Assembly: GCA_041393495.1 (NCBI GenBank)
Contig: JAWKKA010000018.1
Location: forward strand, 1-51,080
Direction of reading: 5' to 3'
From: RHKX01 sp041393495
GTDB taxonomy: Bacteria > Actinomycetota > Thermoleophilia > Solirubrobacterales > 70-9
DNA: 51,080 nucleotides
Each line of letters begins with the position of its first letter. Position 1 is the stretch's first letter. This document shows positions 43,506 through 51,080 of this stretch, one piece after another. The notes beneath the pieces are model-generated. The model had not been told where the DNA came from, made no database searches, and saw only the letters and a list, made by a program, of their open reading frames with translations. The position numbers and the translations under genes were made by a program.

Positions 43506-44711
43506 ATGCCGCTCGCCCACACCGCGCCGCTGCGCCGCGAGATCGCGGCCGCCTTTCCGGATCGCCCGTTCGCGGTCCGGTTCTGGGACGGGTCACGGAT
43601 CGACGCGACCGCCGACGGCGGCCCGACGTTCACGGTCCGCTCCCCGCGCGCGGTCGCCCACGCCCTGCGGGCCCCGGGCCAGCTCGGCATCGGCCGCGCC
43701 TACGTCGGCGGCGAGCTCGAGGTCGATGACATCGACGCGGTGATCCGCATGCTCGACGACTGGAAGCCGCCGCCCGTCCCGGCCACGACGCGGTTGCGGC
43801 TGATCGCCGCCGCGCTGGCGGCGAACGGCCTCACCCTCCCCCCCGCCGCGCCCCGCGCCGAGCTGCGGCCGCGGGGCGCCCGGCGAACGAAGGAGCGCGA
43901 CGCCCGCTCGGTTCGCCACCACTACGACCTGCCGCCCGAGTTCTTCGCGCTGTTCCTCGACGAGTCGATGACCTACAGCTGCGCGATCTTCTCGCGCGGT
44001 GCGACGACGCTGGAGGAGGCGCAGGAGGCGAAGCTCGAGATGGTCTGCGCGAAGCTCGACCTGCAGCCCGGCGACCGCCTCCTCGACATCGGTTGCGGCT
44101 GGGGCAGCTTCGCGACGCACGCCGCCCTCCGCCACGGGGTCGAGGTCGTCGGGATCACGCTCTCGGAGCCGCAGGCGCGGGTCGCGCGGCAGCGCGCGGC
44201 CGAGGCCGGCGTCGGCGAGCGGGTCGAGATCCGGGTCATGGACTACCGCGACCTGGCCGGCGAGCGCTACGACGCGATTGCCAGCATCGGCATGGTCGAG
44301 CACGTCGGCCCGGAGCGGATCGACCTCTACGCCGGGCAGCTCGCGGCGCTGCTCCCGACGGGCGGACGGCTGCTCAATCACGGCATCGCCCGGCTCCGCC
44401 CGAGCGATCCCGAGCCGGGGCCGTTCTCGGAGCGCTACGTGTTCCCCGACGGGGACCCGCTGCCCCTCTCACGGGTCCAGCTCGCGCTCGAGCGGGCCGG
44501 GTTCGTGACCGGGCACCTCGAGGGGTTCGCCGAGGACTACGCGGAAACGCTGCGCCACTGGGCGCGGCGCCTCGACGAGAACATCGACCGCGCGACCGCG
44601 CTCGCCGGCGCCGAGCGCGTCCGCGTCTGGCGGCTCTACCTGCGCGCGGCCCGCAACGGCTTCGAGACCGGATTCACCTCGATCTACCAGGTCCGCGCCC
44701 GGCTCGCCTGA
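43506..44711 (+). CDS. cfa: Cyclopropane-fatty-acyl-phospholipid synthase family methyltransferase
   Basis: 401 residues. SAM-dependent methyl transfer to unsaturated acyl chains of phospholipids. An N-terminal lipid-binding domain is followed by VRHHYDLPPEFFALFLDES and the SAM motif LDIGCGWGSFATHA, then ASIGMVEHVGPE. It diverges from yidC (118-base gap). The final 25 bases around its stop (44693-44717) recur at 44755-44779 with one mismatch, a small duplication. Confidence 0.93.
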   Translation: MPLAHTAPLRREIAAAFPDRPFAVRFWDGSRIDATADGGPTFTVRSPRAVAHALRAPGQLGIGRAYVGGELEVDDIDAVIRMLDDWKPPPVPATTRLRLIAAALAANGLTLPPAAPRAELRPRGARRTKERDARSVRHHYDLPPEFFALFLDESMTYSCAIFSRGATTLEEAQEAKLEMVCAKLDLQPGDRLLDIGCGWGSFATHAALRHGVEVVGITLSEPQARVARQRAAEAGVGERVEIRVMDYRDLAGERYDAIASIGMVEHVGPERIDLYAGQLAALLPTGGRLLNHGIARLRPSDPEPGPFSERYVFPDGDPLPLSRVQLALERAGFVTGHLEGFAEDYAETLRHWARRLDENIDRATALAGAERVRVWRLYLRAARNGFETGFTSIYQVRARLA

Positions 44712-44779
44712 GCGGCGGGCCCGCCGGGAGGCCCTTGCGCCCCGAGCGACGTGCCCGCGCCCGGCTCCCCTGAGCGGCG
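44693..44779 (+). repeat. Duplicated cfa 3' end
   Basis: A 25-base segment including the cfa stop codon (44693-44717) is repeated at 44755-44779 with one mismatch, spaced 62 bases. Confidence 0.7.
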
Positions 44780-44812
44780 ACAACCCCAGGAAGGCCTCTC
44801 CACCGCCGCGAG

Positions 44813-44849
44813 CGACGAATACTTCACAAGTATTGGTAGATGTTCGTCG
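44813..44849 (-). repeat. 37-bp imperfect palindrome, family A copy 2
   Basis: Inverse-oriented copy of 35419-35455. On the minus strand the inner part AATACTT-GTG-AAGTATT is a perfect 7-base hairpin, and flanking bases extend the outer stem (44800-44857) with a 3-base bulge. It sits between convergent cfa and pepP. Confidence 0.7.
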
Positions 44850-44856
44850 CTCGCGG

Positions 44857-44937
44857 TGGGGCGGCGGGGTCCCGCGCCGGGGGCGGCGGGGGTCCCGCGC
44901 GTGGGGCGGCGGGGTCCCGCGCCGGGGGCGGCGGGGT
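44857..44937 (+). repeat. G-rich tandem repeat, 45-base period
   Basis: Two units (44857-44901 and 44902-44937, the second partial) built from TGGGGCGGCGGGGTCCCGCG and GGGGGCGGCGGGG. Runs of G on one strand could form a G-quadruplex. Confidence 0.65.
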
Positions 44938-44952
44938 CGTTCGCTGGGTGAG

Positions 44953-46044
44953 CTACTTCGGGCGGCTGCTGAGGTTCCGGTGGCCGGCGTCGGTGACGAG
45001 CACGAGGTCCTCGATCCGGACCCCGAACGCGCCGGGGACGTAGATCCCGGGCTCGACCGTGACGACGTCACCGGCGAGCAGCGTGTCCTCGGAGCGCATC
45101 GACAGGCGCGGTGGCTCGTGGACCTCGATCCCGACGCCGTGGCCGAGCCCGTGTCCGAACTGCTCGCCGTAGCCGCCCTCGCTGATCAGCTCGCGAGCGA
45201 CGGCGTCGACGGCACGTCCGTCCGCACCCGCCGCGATCGCGGCGAGCGCCGCCTGCTGTGCGGCGAGGACCAGCTCGTAGACCTCGCGCTGAGCGGGGTC
45301 GGGGTCGCCGTCGACGAGCGTCCGCGTGCAGTCCGAGCAGTAGCCGTCGACGATCGCCCCCATGTCGATGACGACGTACTCGCCGCGGTCGATCGCACGC
45401 TCGCCCGGAACCGCGTGCGGCAGCGCCCCGTTCGCCCCGGCGGCGACGATCGCCGGAAACGACGGCCCCTCGGCCCCGAGCTCGCGCATCCGCTGCTCGG
45501 CCGCGAGCGCGACCTCGCGCTCGCTGCGGCCGGCGAGTCCGCGCCCCTCGATCCAGGCGTAGACCTCGTCGGTCAGCGCGGCGGCGGCCGCGATCGCCTC
45601 GACCTCGGCCCCGTCCTTGACCCGCCGCAGGTCGGTCACGAGATCCGCGACCGCCACCAGCTCGACGCCCTCGCCGACCTTGTCGAGGAGCTTGCCGTGC
45701 GACTTCAGGCTCGTCTTCGCGGGATCGATCGCGACGCGGCCGGCGAGCAACCCGGCGACGGCGGCGAGCATGTCGGCGGTGCCGTCGATCACCGTGAACG
45801 AGTCAGGGACGCTCGCCTCGGCCGTCGTCACGTAGCGAAAGTCGGTGACGAAGGCACGGACGTCGGCCCCGACCACGGTCAGCGCGCTGCTTCCGCCGTA
45901 GCCGGTCAACCAGGTGACGTCCGCCATCGCGTCGCGGACCGAGTCGCCAGGGCGGACGAGGTCACCGACCAGCGCCATCTCGCAGCCGGCGGCGGCGACC
46001 GCCTCCGCGAGCCGGTCGGCGCGGCCCTCGGGGGCCGCGATCAA
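44953..46044 (-). CDS. pepP: Xaa-Pro aminopeptidase-type M24 peptidase
   Basis: 363 residues. Creatinase-like N-terminal domain and a pita-bread catalytic domain with two-metal ligands: DMGAIVDGYCSDCTRT (two Asp), GHGLGHGVG (His), VEPGIYV (Glu) and GVRIEDLVLV (Glu). It removes N-terminal residues before proline. Likely TTG start at 46044 overlaps the aroQ stop (TTGA). Sits between aroQ and, originally, efp. Confidence 0.9.
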   Translation of the reverse strand: MIAAPEGRADRLAEAVAAAGCEMALVGDLVRPGDSVRDAMADVTWLTGYGGSSALTVVGADVRAFVTDFRYVTTAEASVPDSFTVIDGTADMLAAVAGLLAGRVAIDPAKTSLKSHGKLLDKVGEGVELVAVADLVTDLRRVKDGAEVEAIAAAAALTDEVYAWIEGRGLAGRSEREVALAAEQRMRELGAEGPSFPAIVAAGANGALPHAVPGERAIDRGEYVVIDMGAIVDGYCSDCTRTLVDGDPDPAQREVYELVLAAQQAALAAIAAGADGRAVDAVARELISEGGYGEQFGHGLGHGVGIEVHEPPRLSMRSEDTLLAGDVVTVEPGIYVPGAFGVRIEDLVLVTDAGHRNLSSRPK

Positions 46045-46490
46045 ACGCCGAGCTCCCGGGCGAGGACCCCGAGGCCCTCGCGGTATCCGGCGAGCCCCTT
46101 GCCGGCGATCTTCGCGGCGACGAGCCCGTCGAAGACCGATACCGAGCGCCAGCCCTCGCGGCTCGAGACGTCGCTGATGTGGACCTCGACGGCCGGCTTG
46201 CCGGCCACCTCGAGGGCATCGCGGATCGCGTAGGAGTAGTGCGTCCAGGCGCCGGCGTTGACGAGGACGGCGTCGGCGGTCTCGGGGACGCGGTGCAGGT
46301 ATTCGCAGAACTCGCCTTCGTGGTTGGTCTGAAAGAACGACGCCTCGAGGCCGAGATCGCGGGCGAAGCCGTGGATCCGGTACTCGTACTGCGCCAGCGT
46401 CTCGGTCCCGTAGACGTCGGGATCGCGACGCCCGAGCGTGTCGAGGTTGACGCCGTGCATGACGGCCACCCTGTTGCGGGCGCTGTTCAT
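46041..46490 (-). CDS. aroQ: 3-dehydroquinate dehydratase, type II
   Basis: 149 residues. It removes water from 3-dehydroquinate in the shikimate pathway. Tyr in PDVYGTE (~27), FFQTNHEGEF, VNAGAWTHYSYAIRDAL and EVHISDVSSREGWR match type II enzymes. The usual NGPN motif reads HGVN here, a variation in the active-site loop. ATG 46490 overlaps the aroKB stop (ATGA). Confidence 0.93.
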   Translation of the reverse strand: MNSARNRVAVMHGVNLDTLGRRDPDVYGTETLAQYEYRIHGFARDLGLEASFFQTNHEGEFCEYLHRVPETADAVLVNAGAWTHYSYAIRDALEVAGKPAVEVHISDVSSREGWRSVSVFDGLVAAKIAGKGLAGYREGLGVLARELGV

Positions 46491-48040
46491 CCGGCGCGCA
46501 GGTCCCCGATCACGCGGCGGAGGCTACCCGTATCGATCCGCTGCCCGAACTCGACCTCGCCGGGCGCCGCGACGGTCACGAAGCCGACCCCCTCGGCGGT
46601 CCGCTTCTTGTCGCGATCGAGCGCGTCGAGCACGGCGTCGGCATCGATCGCGGCGTCCATCGAGACCGGCAGCCCGGCCCGCTCGAGCAGGCCCGCGACC
46701 TCGGCCGCGAGCGCCCCGGCCTCCGAGAGCCGCAGCGCCGCGACGAGCCCGATCGCGACCGCCTCCCCGTGCCGGTACCGCGAGTAGCCGGTCGCCGCCT
46801 CGATCGCATGCCCGACGGTGTGGCCGAGGTTGAGGACGGAGCGAAGCCCGGCCTCGCGCTCGTCGGCCTCGACGACGTCGAGCTTCACCCGGGCGCAGTC
46901 GAAGACGAGCGGCGCGACCGATGTGGCGTTGATCAGCTCGAGGCCGCGGACCCGCTCCCAGAGCGGGCCGCCGGCGATCAGCGCGGTCTTGACGACCTCG
47001 GCGAAGCCGGCGGCGAGCTCGGCCCCGGGCAGGGTCGCGAGCGCTGCCGGGTCGGTCAGCACCGCGGCGGGCTGGTGGAAGGCGCCGACGTAGTTCTTGC
47101 CCTCCGGGAGGTCGACGCCGGTCTTGCCGCCGTAGGCGGAATCGACCTGGGCGACCAGCGTCGTCGGCACCTGCACGACCGGGATCCCGCGCTGGTAGAC
47201 GGCGGCGCAGAAGCCGACCAGGTCGCCGGCGACTCCACCGCCGAACGCGAGCAGCGCGTCGCTGCGGCGGACGCCGGCGCGGGCGAGCCGGCGCAACAGC
47301 GCCTCGGCCTCGCCGAGGCTCTTCGCCTGCTCGCCGCCTGCGAACTCGATCGGCGCGCCGCCCTCGACGGCCGGCAGCAGCTCGCCGCAGGCCGCGAGGG
47401 CATCGCGGTCGGCAAGCCCGAACAGGCGCCCTGCGGGGCGCAGGTCGGGCGCGTCGTCGAGCAGCTTCGTCGCACCTGGGCCGACGAGCGCCGGCGCCTC
47501 GCCCGACGGCGTCCGCGACCAGTACATGCGCACCGCGGGCGCACCGCGAAGCAGCTCGAGCCAGCGGGCGGTCGCGGCGCCGATCCGCTCGCCGCCGGCC
47601 GGCAGGACGACCCGGCCACACTCCTCGTAGAGGGGCAGGCGCGCCCGCCAGCGGCGCCGGAAGCCGTCGCGGTCGCGGGCGAGCGGACGGTCGCTGCCGC
47701 TGCAGCGTTCCCAGGCGACCGGCTCGTCGACCCGGCACCAGGCGGTGACGTGGCCGGCGAGCGCCGCCCGCACCCGCTCGCTCTCGACCGCCCCGCCGCC
47801 GAGCGCGAGGACCGCGCCGCCCCGCTCGAGCGCCGCGAGGACGACCCGCTCCTCGATCTCGCGGAACCGGGCCTCGCCGCGCTCGCGGAAGAAGCCGGCG
47901 ATCGAGCCGCCGATCTCGGCCGCGACCAGCTCGTCGGTATCGACGACGGCAGCCCCGAGCGCCGCCGCGGCGGCGCGGGCGGCGGTGGACTTCCCGGCTC
48001 CCATGAAGCCGATGAAGACGATCGCGGGCTCAGCCGGCAA
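46487..48040 (-). CDS. aroKB: Fused shikimate kinase / 3-dehydroquinate synthase
   Basis: 517 residues. Residues ~1-165: shikimate kinase (GFMGAGKST P-loop at ~11-19, DTDELV, RERGEARFREIE, GGGAVES). Residues ~175-517: dehydroquinate synthase (FGGGVAGDLVGF, GFAEVVKTALI, NLGHTVGHAIE and RHGEAVAIGL for zinc ligands). Separate aroK and aroB genes are the norm; the order suggests a simple gene fusion. It overlaps aroC by 11 bases, so all three aro genes are coupled. Confidence 0.95.
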   Translation of the reverse strand: MPAEPAIVFIGFMGAGKSTAARAAAAALGAAVVDTDELVAAEIGGSIAGFFRERGEARFREIEERVVLAALERGGAVLALGGGAVESERVRAALAGHVTAWCRVDEPVAWERCSGSDRPLARDRDGFRRRWRARLPLYEECGRVVLPAGGERIGAATARWLELLRGAPAVRMYWSRTPSGEAPALVGPGATKLLDDAPDLRPAGRLFGLADRDALAACGELLPAVEGGAPIEFAGGEQAKSLGEAEALLRRLARAGVRRSDALLAFGGGVAGDLVGFCAAVYQRGIPVVQVPTTLVAQVDSAYGGKTGVDLPEGKNYVGAFHQPAAVLTDPAALATLPGAELAAGFAEVVKTALIAGGPLWERVRGLELINATSVAPLVFDCARVKLDVVEADEREAGLRSVLNLGHTVGHAIEAATGYSRYRHGEAVAIGLVAALRLSEAGALAAEVAGLLERAGLPVSMDAAIDADAVLDALDRDKKRTAEGVGFVTVAAPGEVEFGQRIDTGSLRRVIGDLRAG

Positions 48041-49190
48041 TGCGCTGCCGGTAGGCGTCGATCGCGGCGCGGACGTCGTCGATGTGGTCGCCGCCGAACT
48101 TCTCGCGGTAGGCGCGGGCGAGCGTCAGCGCCAGCATCGCCTCGCCGACGACCCCGGCGGCCGGCACGACGGTCGAGTCGGTCCGCTCCTTGTGCGCCGA
48201 CCGCGGCTCCTTGGTGTGAACGTCGACCGAGCGCAGCGGCTTGGTCAGGGTCGAGATCGGCTTGATCGCGACCGCCACGATCAGCGTCTCGCCGTTGGTC
48301 ATCCCCCCCTCGAGGCCGCCGGCCCGGTTCGTCTCCCGGAAGTAGCCGCGCTCGGCCGACCAGAGGATCTCGTCGTGGGCGGCCGAGCCGGGGCTCGCCG
48401 CGACCTCCCAGGCGGGCCCGATGCTGACCCCCTTCACCGACTGGATCGAGACCATCGCCTGCGCGATCCGCCCGTCGAGCCGCTCCGACCAGGAGACGTG
48501 CGAGCCGAGACCGGGGACGAGGCCCCAGGCGCGCGCCTCGAACGTGCCGCCGAGGCTCTCGTTCTGCTTGCGGAGCCGGTTGATCTCGGCGACCATCGCC
48601 TCCGAGGCGACGCGGTCGAGGCAGCGGACCGGATCGTCATCGACGCCGTCGAAGTCGGCCGGCTCGAGCGAGTCGGATGCCGGCGCCGCGACGCCGGCGA
48701 TCCTGGTCACGTGGCTGCGGATCGTCACGCCGACCGCCGCCAGGAACTGCCGCGCCAGGGCCCCGGCGGCGACCCGCGCGGCCGTCTCCCGCGCGCTCGC
48801 CCGCTCGAGCACGTTGCGGGCATCCTCGAAGCCGTACTTGAGCAGGCCGGGAAGGTCGGCGTGGCCCGGTCGCGGCAGGTGGACCTGCGCGACGCCCTCG
48901 CCGCTCTCCCAGGGGCCCATCCGCTCGATCCAGTTCTCGTAGTCGCGGTTGGCGACGAGCAGCGCGATCGGGCTGCCGAGCGTCCGCCCGTGGCGAACGC
49001 CGGAGCGGACCTCGGCCGAGTCCCGCTCGATCTTCATCCGGCCGCCGCGGCCGTGGCCGAGCTGGCGCCGGGCCATGTCGCGGTCGATCCCCTCGCGATC
49101 GAGCTCGAGGCCCGCGGGCATGCCCTCGACGATCGCGGTCAGACCGGGCCCGTGCGACTCACCGGCGGTAACGAAATCGAATCGTGCCAT
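48030..49190 (-). CDS. aroC: Chorismate synthase
   Basis: 386 residues. It converts EPSP to chorismate using reduced FMN. FVTAGESHGPGL (~6), GHGRGGRMKIE (~46-56), RASARETAARVAAGALARQF and KPISTLTKPLRSVD are the chorismate synthase signatures. ATG 49190; first gene of the aroC-aroKB-aroQ-pepP run. Confidence 0.96.
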   Translation of the reverse strand: MARFDFVTAGESHGPGLTAIVEGMPAGLELDREGIDRDMARRQLGHGRGGRMKIERDSAEVRSGVRHGRTLGSPIALLVANRDYENWIERMGPWESGEGVAQVHLPRPGHADLPGLLKYGFEDARNVLERASARETAARVAAGALARQFLAAVGVTIRSHVTRIAGVAAPASDSLEPADFDGVDDDPVRCLDRVASEAMVAEINRLRKQNESLGGTFEARAWGLVPGLGSHVSWSERLDGRIAQAMVSIQSVKGVSIGPAWEVAASPGSAAHDEILWSAERGYFRETNRAGGLEGGMTNGETLIVAVAIKPISTLTKPLRSVDVHTKEPRSAHKERTDSTVVPAAGVVGEAMLALTLARAYREKFGGDHIDDVRAAIDAYRQRIAG

Positions 49191-49255
49191 CGCCGGACAA
49201 GGCTAGATGGTCGATCTCGAATCCGCGCGTGCGTGGGGGCCGGCGGCCGGCTCGC

Positions 49256-50089
49256 TCAGCCGGCGCCGTCGTGCAGCGGGACCAGCGTCCGGTTGATGGA
49301 GAGGAGCTCGAGCCGGTAGGTCTGCTGCTTGGCGCCGTAGGCGAGCTTCTCGAGGTCGCCCTCCTCGAGGAACAGGAACTGGCAGTCGTTGCGGCCCGGG
49401 TCGCACTTCCCGCCGCCCTTCGCCTTGGTCACCTCCGGAGAGACCACGAATCCGGCCCGGGTGCCGCCCCCGTCGCTGTTGACGTACTGGACGACCGGCC
49501 GCTTCTTGCCGGGCAGCAGCGCGAGCGGCTCGACGTCCCTGAGGACCCTCGTGTCGCCGGCCGGGCCGACCCGGACGTCGATCGTGTAGGTGAGCAGCTT
49601 GCTCTCGGACTGGCCGGCGCCCGTCGTCGAGGTCGTGCCGGTCGCCGAGCTGCCCGCGTCGGACGTCGGCGGGGCGACGGTCGAGCCGGCCGAGGAGCCG
49701 GTCGCGGTCGCCGCCGAGGTCGCCGCCGAACCCGTGTCCGTCGAGCCCGATCCGCCCGCGCCGCCGCCGGAGCCGTCGTCACCCGTCCCGCTGCCGTCGG
49801 CGATCATCTGCTGCACGAACGGGTTGCGTCCGTTGCCGTCGAGTCGCTTGGTGTAGTCGCGCAGCCCGGGCACGTCGGTGACGACGACGGGATCGACCTC
49901 CTCCGCGCCGCGCATCGACGGCGGCGCGAGCGCGGCCGGCGCCGACACCGTCGGCTCGTCGGCGGAGCCGCCGCCGAGCAGGATCGGCACGGCGACGATC
50001 GCGACGAGCAGACCGATCGCGGGGATCAGCAGGTTGCGGTTGCGCAGGTCCTGGACCAGGTCGGTGACGAGACCGGGCGCGCGGCTCAT
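49256..50089 (-). CDS. Pilus-assembly-associated membrane protein
   Basis: 277 residues. One N-terminal membrane helix (NLLIPAIGLLVAIVAVPILL), then a Pro/Thr region, a long Gly/Ser/Thr linker (~100-165) and a compact C-terminal domain (TYTIDVRVG..., LEKLAYGAKQQTYRLELLSI) with two Cys. Its start overlaps the PilO-like gene (ATGA) and it probably has a PilP-like place in the type IV pilus alignment complex. No clear family match. Confidence 0.6.
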   Translation of the reverse strand: MSRAPGLVTDLVQDLRNRNLLIPAIGLLVAIVAVPILLGGGSADEPTVSAPAALAPPSMRGAEEVDPVVVTDVPGLRDYTKRLDGNGRNPFVQQMIADGSGTGDDGSGGGAGGSGSTDTGSAATSAATATGSSAGSTVAPPTSDAGSSATGTTSTTGAGQSESKLLTYTIDVRVGPAGDTRVLRDVEPLALLPGKKRPVVQYVNSDGGGTRAGFVVSPEVTKAKGGGKCDPGRNDCQFLFLEEGDLEKLAYGAKQQTYRLELLSINRTLVPLHDGAG

Positions 50090-50958
50090 GGCGACACCGC
50101 CGCTGCGCTGGGGATCGTCGAGCTCGATTCTCCGGTCGCGGCCGTGGTCGCGGTCCCGTCGACCGGAGCCGGGCCGGCCGGCGTGGCACCGTCCGAGAGG
50201 CCCTGACCGGCGGGCACGACGTAGGTGTTCAGCGACATGCTGGCCTGGACGAGCGGGAAGCCGTGGACCGGGTCGCCGACCATCGCGAAGCCGTTGATGG
50301 TCATCAGCCGGCCGCGGACCTCGGGGTCGCCGCCGGAATCGACGACGTCGACCATGTCGTCGAGGTTGGCGAAGAAGTCGGCCATGTCGAAGAAGCTGCC
50401 GCTGAAGCGGAGCTTGTAGGGCATCACCGGGAGGCCCGCCGAGCCGACCGTGGCGCCGATCGGCAGCGCCGCGGCGGCGACCTCGGTCGCGACCGCCGGC
50501 ACGGTCGTCGTCGCCGAGGTCGTCGTCGAATCACCCATGCCCGGGGCGCTCGTTCCGGAGCTCGTCTCGGAAGTGGTCGTATCGGTCGCCGTCGTCGACG
50601 ACGGCGGCGCGGCCGCCTCGGTGCCGGCGTCCTCGGAGAGCTCGAAGGAGCGGAACCGGACGTTGGAGTCGTCGCTGACCTTGGTCAGGTCATAGATCAG
50701 GGTCGCCTGGTCGCTGTCCTCGGGGACGGCGCTGCCCATCGCGACCACCTTGGCGTAGTTGCGCGGGAACGACTTCCGGGCGCTCTCGGCCGCCGCCACC
50801 TCGTCCTCGGCGCCGGCGATCCTCGTGTTGAGCTCGCCGATCTGCCCGTCGAGGTCACCGATCTGCTTCTGCTTCGGCGAGATCGCCAGCAGGTAGAACC
50901 CGACCACGAGCGCGATCAGCGGCAGGACCAGGAGGATCGTGCGGTCGCTTCCCTTCAC
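50086..50958 (-). CDS. pilO: PilO-like type IV pilus inner-membrane protein
   Basis: 290 residues from GTG 50958. An N-terminal membrane helix (LVLPLIALVVGFYLLAI), a coiled coil (QKQIGDLDGQIGELNTRIAG), then a ferredoxin-like domain (LRFSGSFFDMADFFANLDD) match PilO. A Thr/Ser-rich low-complexity insert (~115-160) and tail are unusual. PilO pairs with PilN in the PilMNOP subcomplex; the adjacent partial gene fits PilN. Confidence 0.75.
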   Translation of the reverse strand: MKGSDRTILLVLPLIALVVGFYLLAISPKQKQIGDLDGQIGELNTRIAGAEDEVAAAESARKSFPRNYAKVVAMGSAVPEDSDQATLIYDLTKVSDDSNVRFRSFELSEDAGTEAAAPPSSTTATDTTTSETSSGTSAPGMGDSTTTSATTTVPAVATEVAAAALPIGATVGSAGLPVMPYKLRFSGSFFDMADFFANLDDMVDVVDSGGDPEVRGRLMTINGFAMVGDPVHGFPLVQASMSLNTYVVPAGQGLSDGATPAGPAPVDGTATTAATGESSSTIPSAAAVSP

Positions 50959-50959
50959 G

Positions 50960-51080
50960 TCAGCCTCCCGCCCCCGGGATCAGATTCGTCGCCCTGGTCG
51001 CCTTCGCCTTCGCATCCTCGACTGCCTGCTGCTCGCCGGTCGGCGCCGTCTCGGTGCCGTCAGGGGTCGCCGCGCCCGTC
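50960..51080 (-). CDS. PilN-like pilus gene, C-terminal end only
   Basis: Frame open from the right edge to TGA at 50960-50962; about 39 residues (TPDGTETAPTGEQQAV ... NLIPGAGG). Position one base upstream of pilO suggests PilN; the sequence itself is too short and low-complexity to confirm. Confidence 0.5.
   Translation of the reverse strand, partial: TGAATPDGTETAPTGEQQAVEDAKAKATRATNLIPGAGG

Noticed and set aside
1..51080. CRISPR array, prophage or insertion sequence
   Set aside because: No regularly spaced direct repeats, transposase, integrase (other than XerD) or phage structural genes were found.

Overview
The window is very GC-rich, with G or C at most third codon positions and frequent GTG/TTG starts. 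The gene order is actinobacterial. The run tlyA-nadK-recN-steA-mctB-pyrG-xerD matches the mycobacterial/streptomycete arrangement, and aroC-aroKB-aroQ-pepP ... efp-nusB-(xseB)-ispA-dxs is another conserved block. Secreted proteins carrying a Lys-rich SKVKKIAKKQANKQ stretch and the DUF3866 and DUF6421 families make a Thermoleophilia/Solirubrobacterales-type actinobacterium my best guess; this is inference from memory, not a search.

Layout. 1-2.3 kb: the tail of a secreted protein, a palindrome-rich intergenic stretch, a CAT-anticodon tRNA and an LtrA-family membrane protein. 2.3-11.3 kb, mostly plus strand: a NirK-type copper lipoprotein with an extra helical C-terminal domain, a DUF202 protein, a GGDEF/HD-GYP protein, a small zinc-motif protein, a thioredoxin-fold lipoprotein (minus), an SDR enzyme, a DUF3089 hydrolase and a glycosyltransferase. 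11.3-12.1 kb: tRNA-Asn and an HNH-endonuclease gene of lower GC preceded by a LexA-type box. 12.1-16.0 kb: an overlapping three-gene operon (GATase-like/DUF6421 fusion, SDR, threonine-aldolase-like PLP enzyme), the best candidate here for an undescribed pathway. 16-34 kb, almost all minus strand: housekeeping genes dnaG, dgt, recO, P1-family peptidase, mutM, xerD, DUF3866, M20 peptidase, pyrG (frameshifted here), a MraY-like transferase, mctB, steA, recN, nadK, tlyA. 34-35.4 kb: an intergenic region with a strong small-RNA candidate, then a secreted protein and a lipoprotein. 35.5-51.1 kb, mostly minus: dxs, ispA, an xseB-like gene, nusB, efp, then an inserted block (MFS transporter, SDR, yidC, cyclopropane synthase), then pepP, aroQ, aroKB, aroC and type IV pilus genes running off the right edge.

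How the genes work together. aroC/aroKB/aroQ supply chorismate. dxs/ispA supply isoprenoid precursors, which the undecaprenyl-phosphate-using MraY-like enzyme would draw on. recN/recO/mutM/xerD/dnaG/dgt serve DNA replication and repair and nucleotide control. steA and mctB relate to cell division and the envelope.

Two dispersed imperfect palindrome families (634/18943 and 35419/44813), a candidate structured RNA (34104-34211) and an SOS-like box (12104) are the main non-coding signals. No CRISPR array, rRNA, insertion sequence or prophage is visible.
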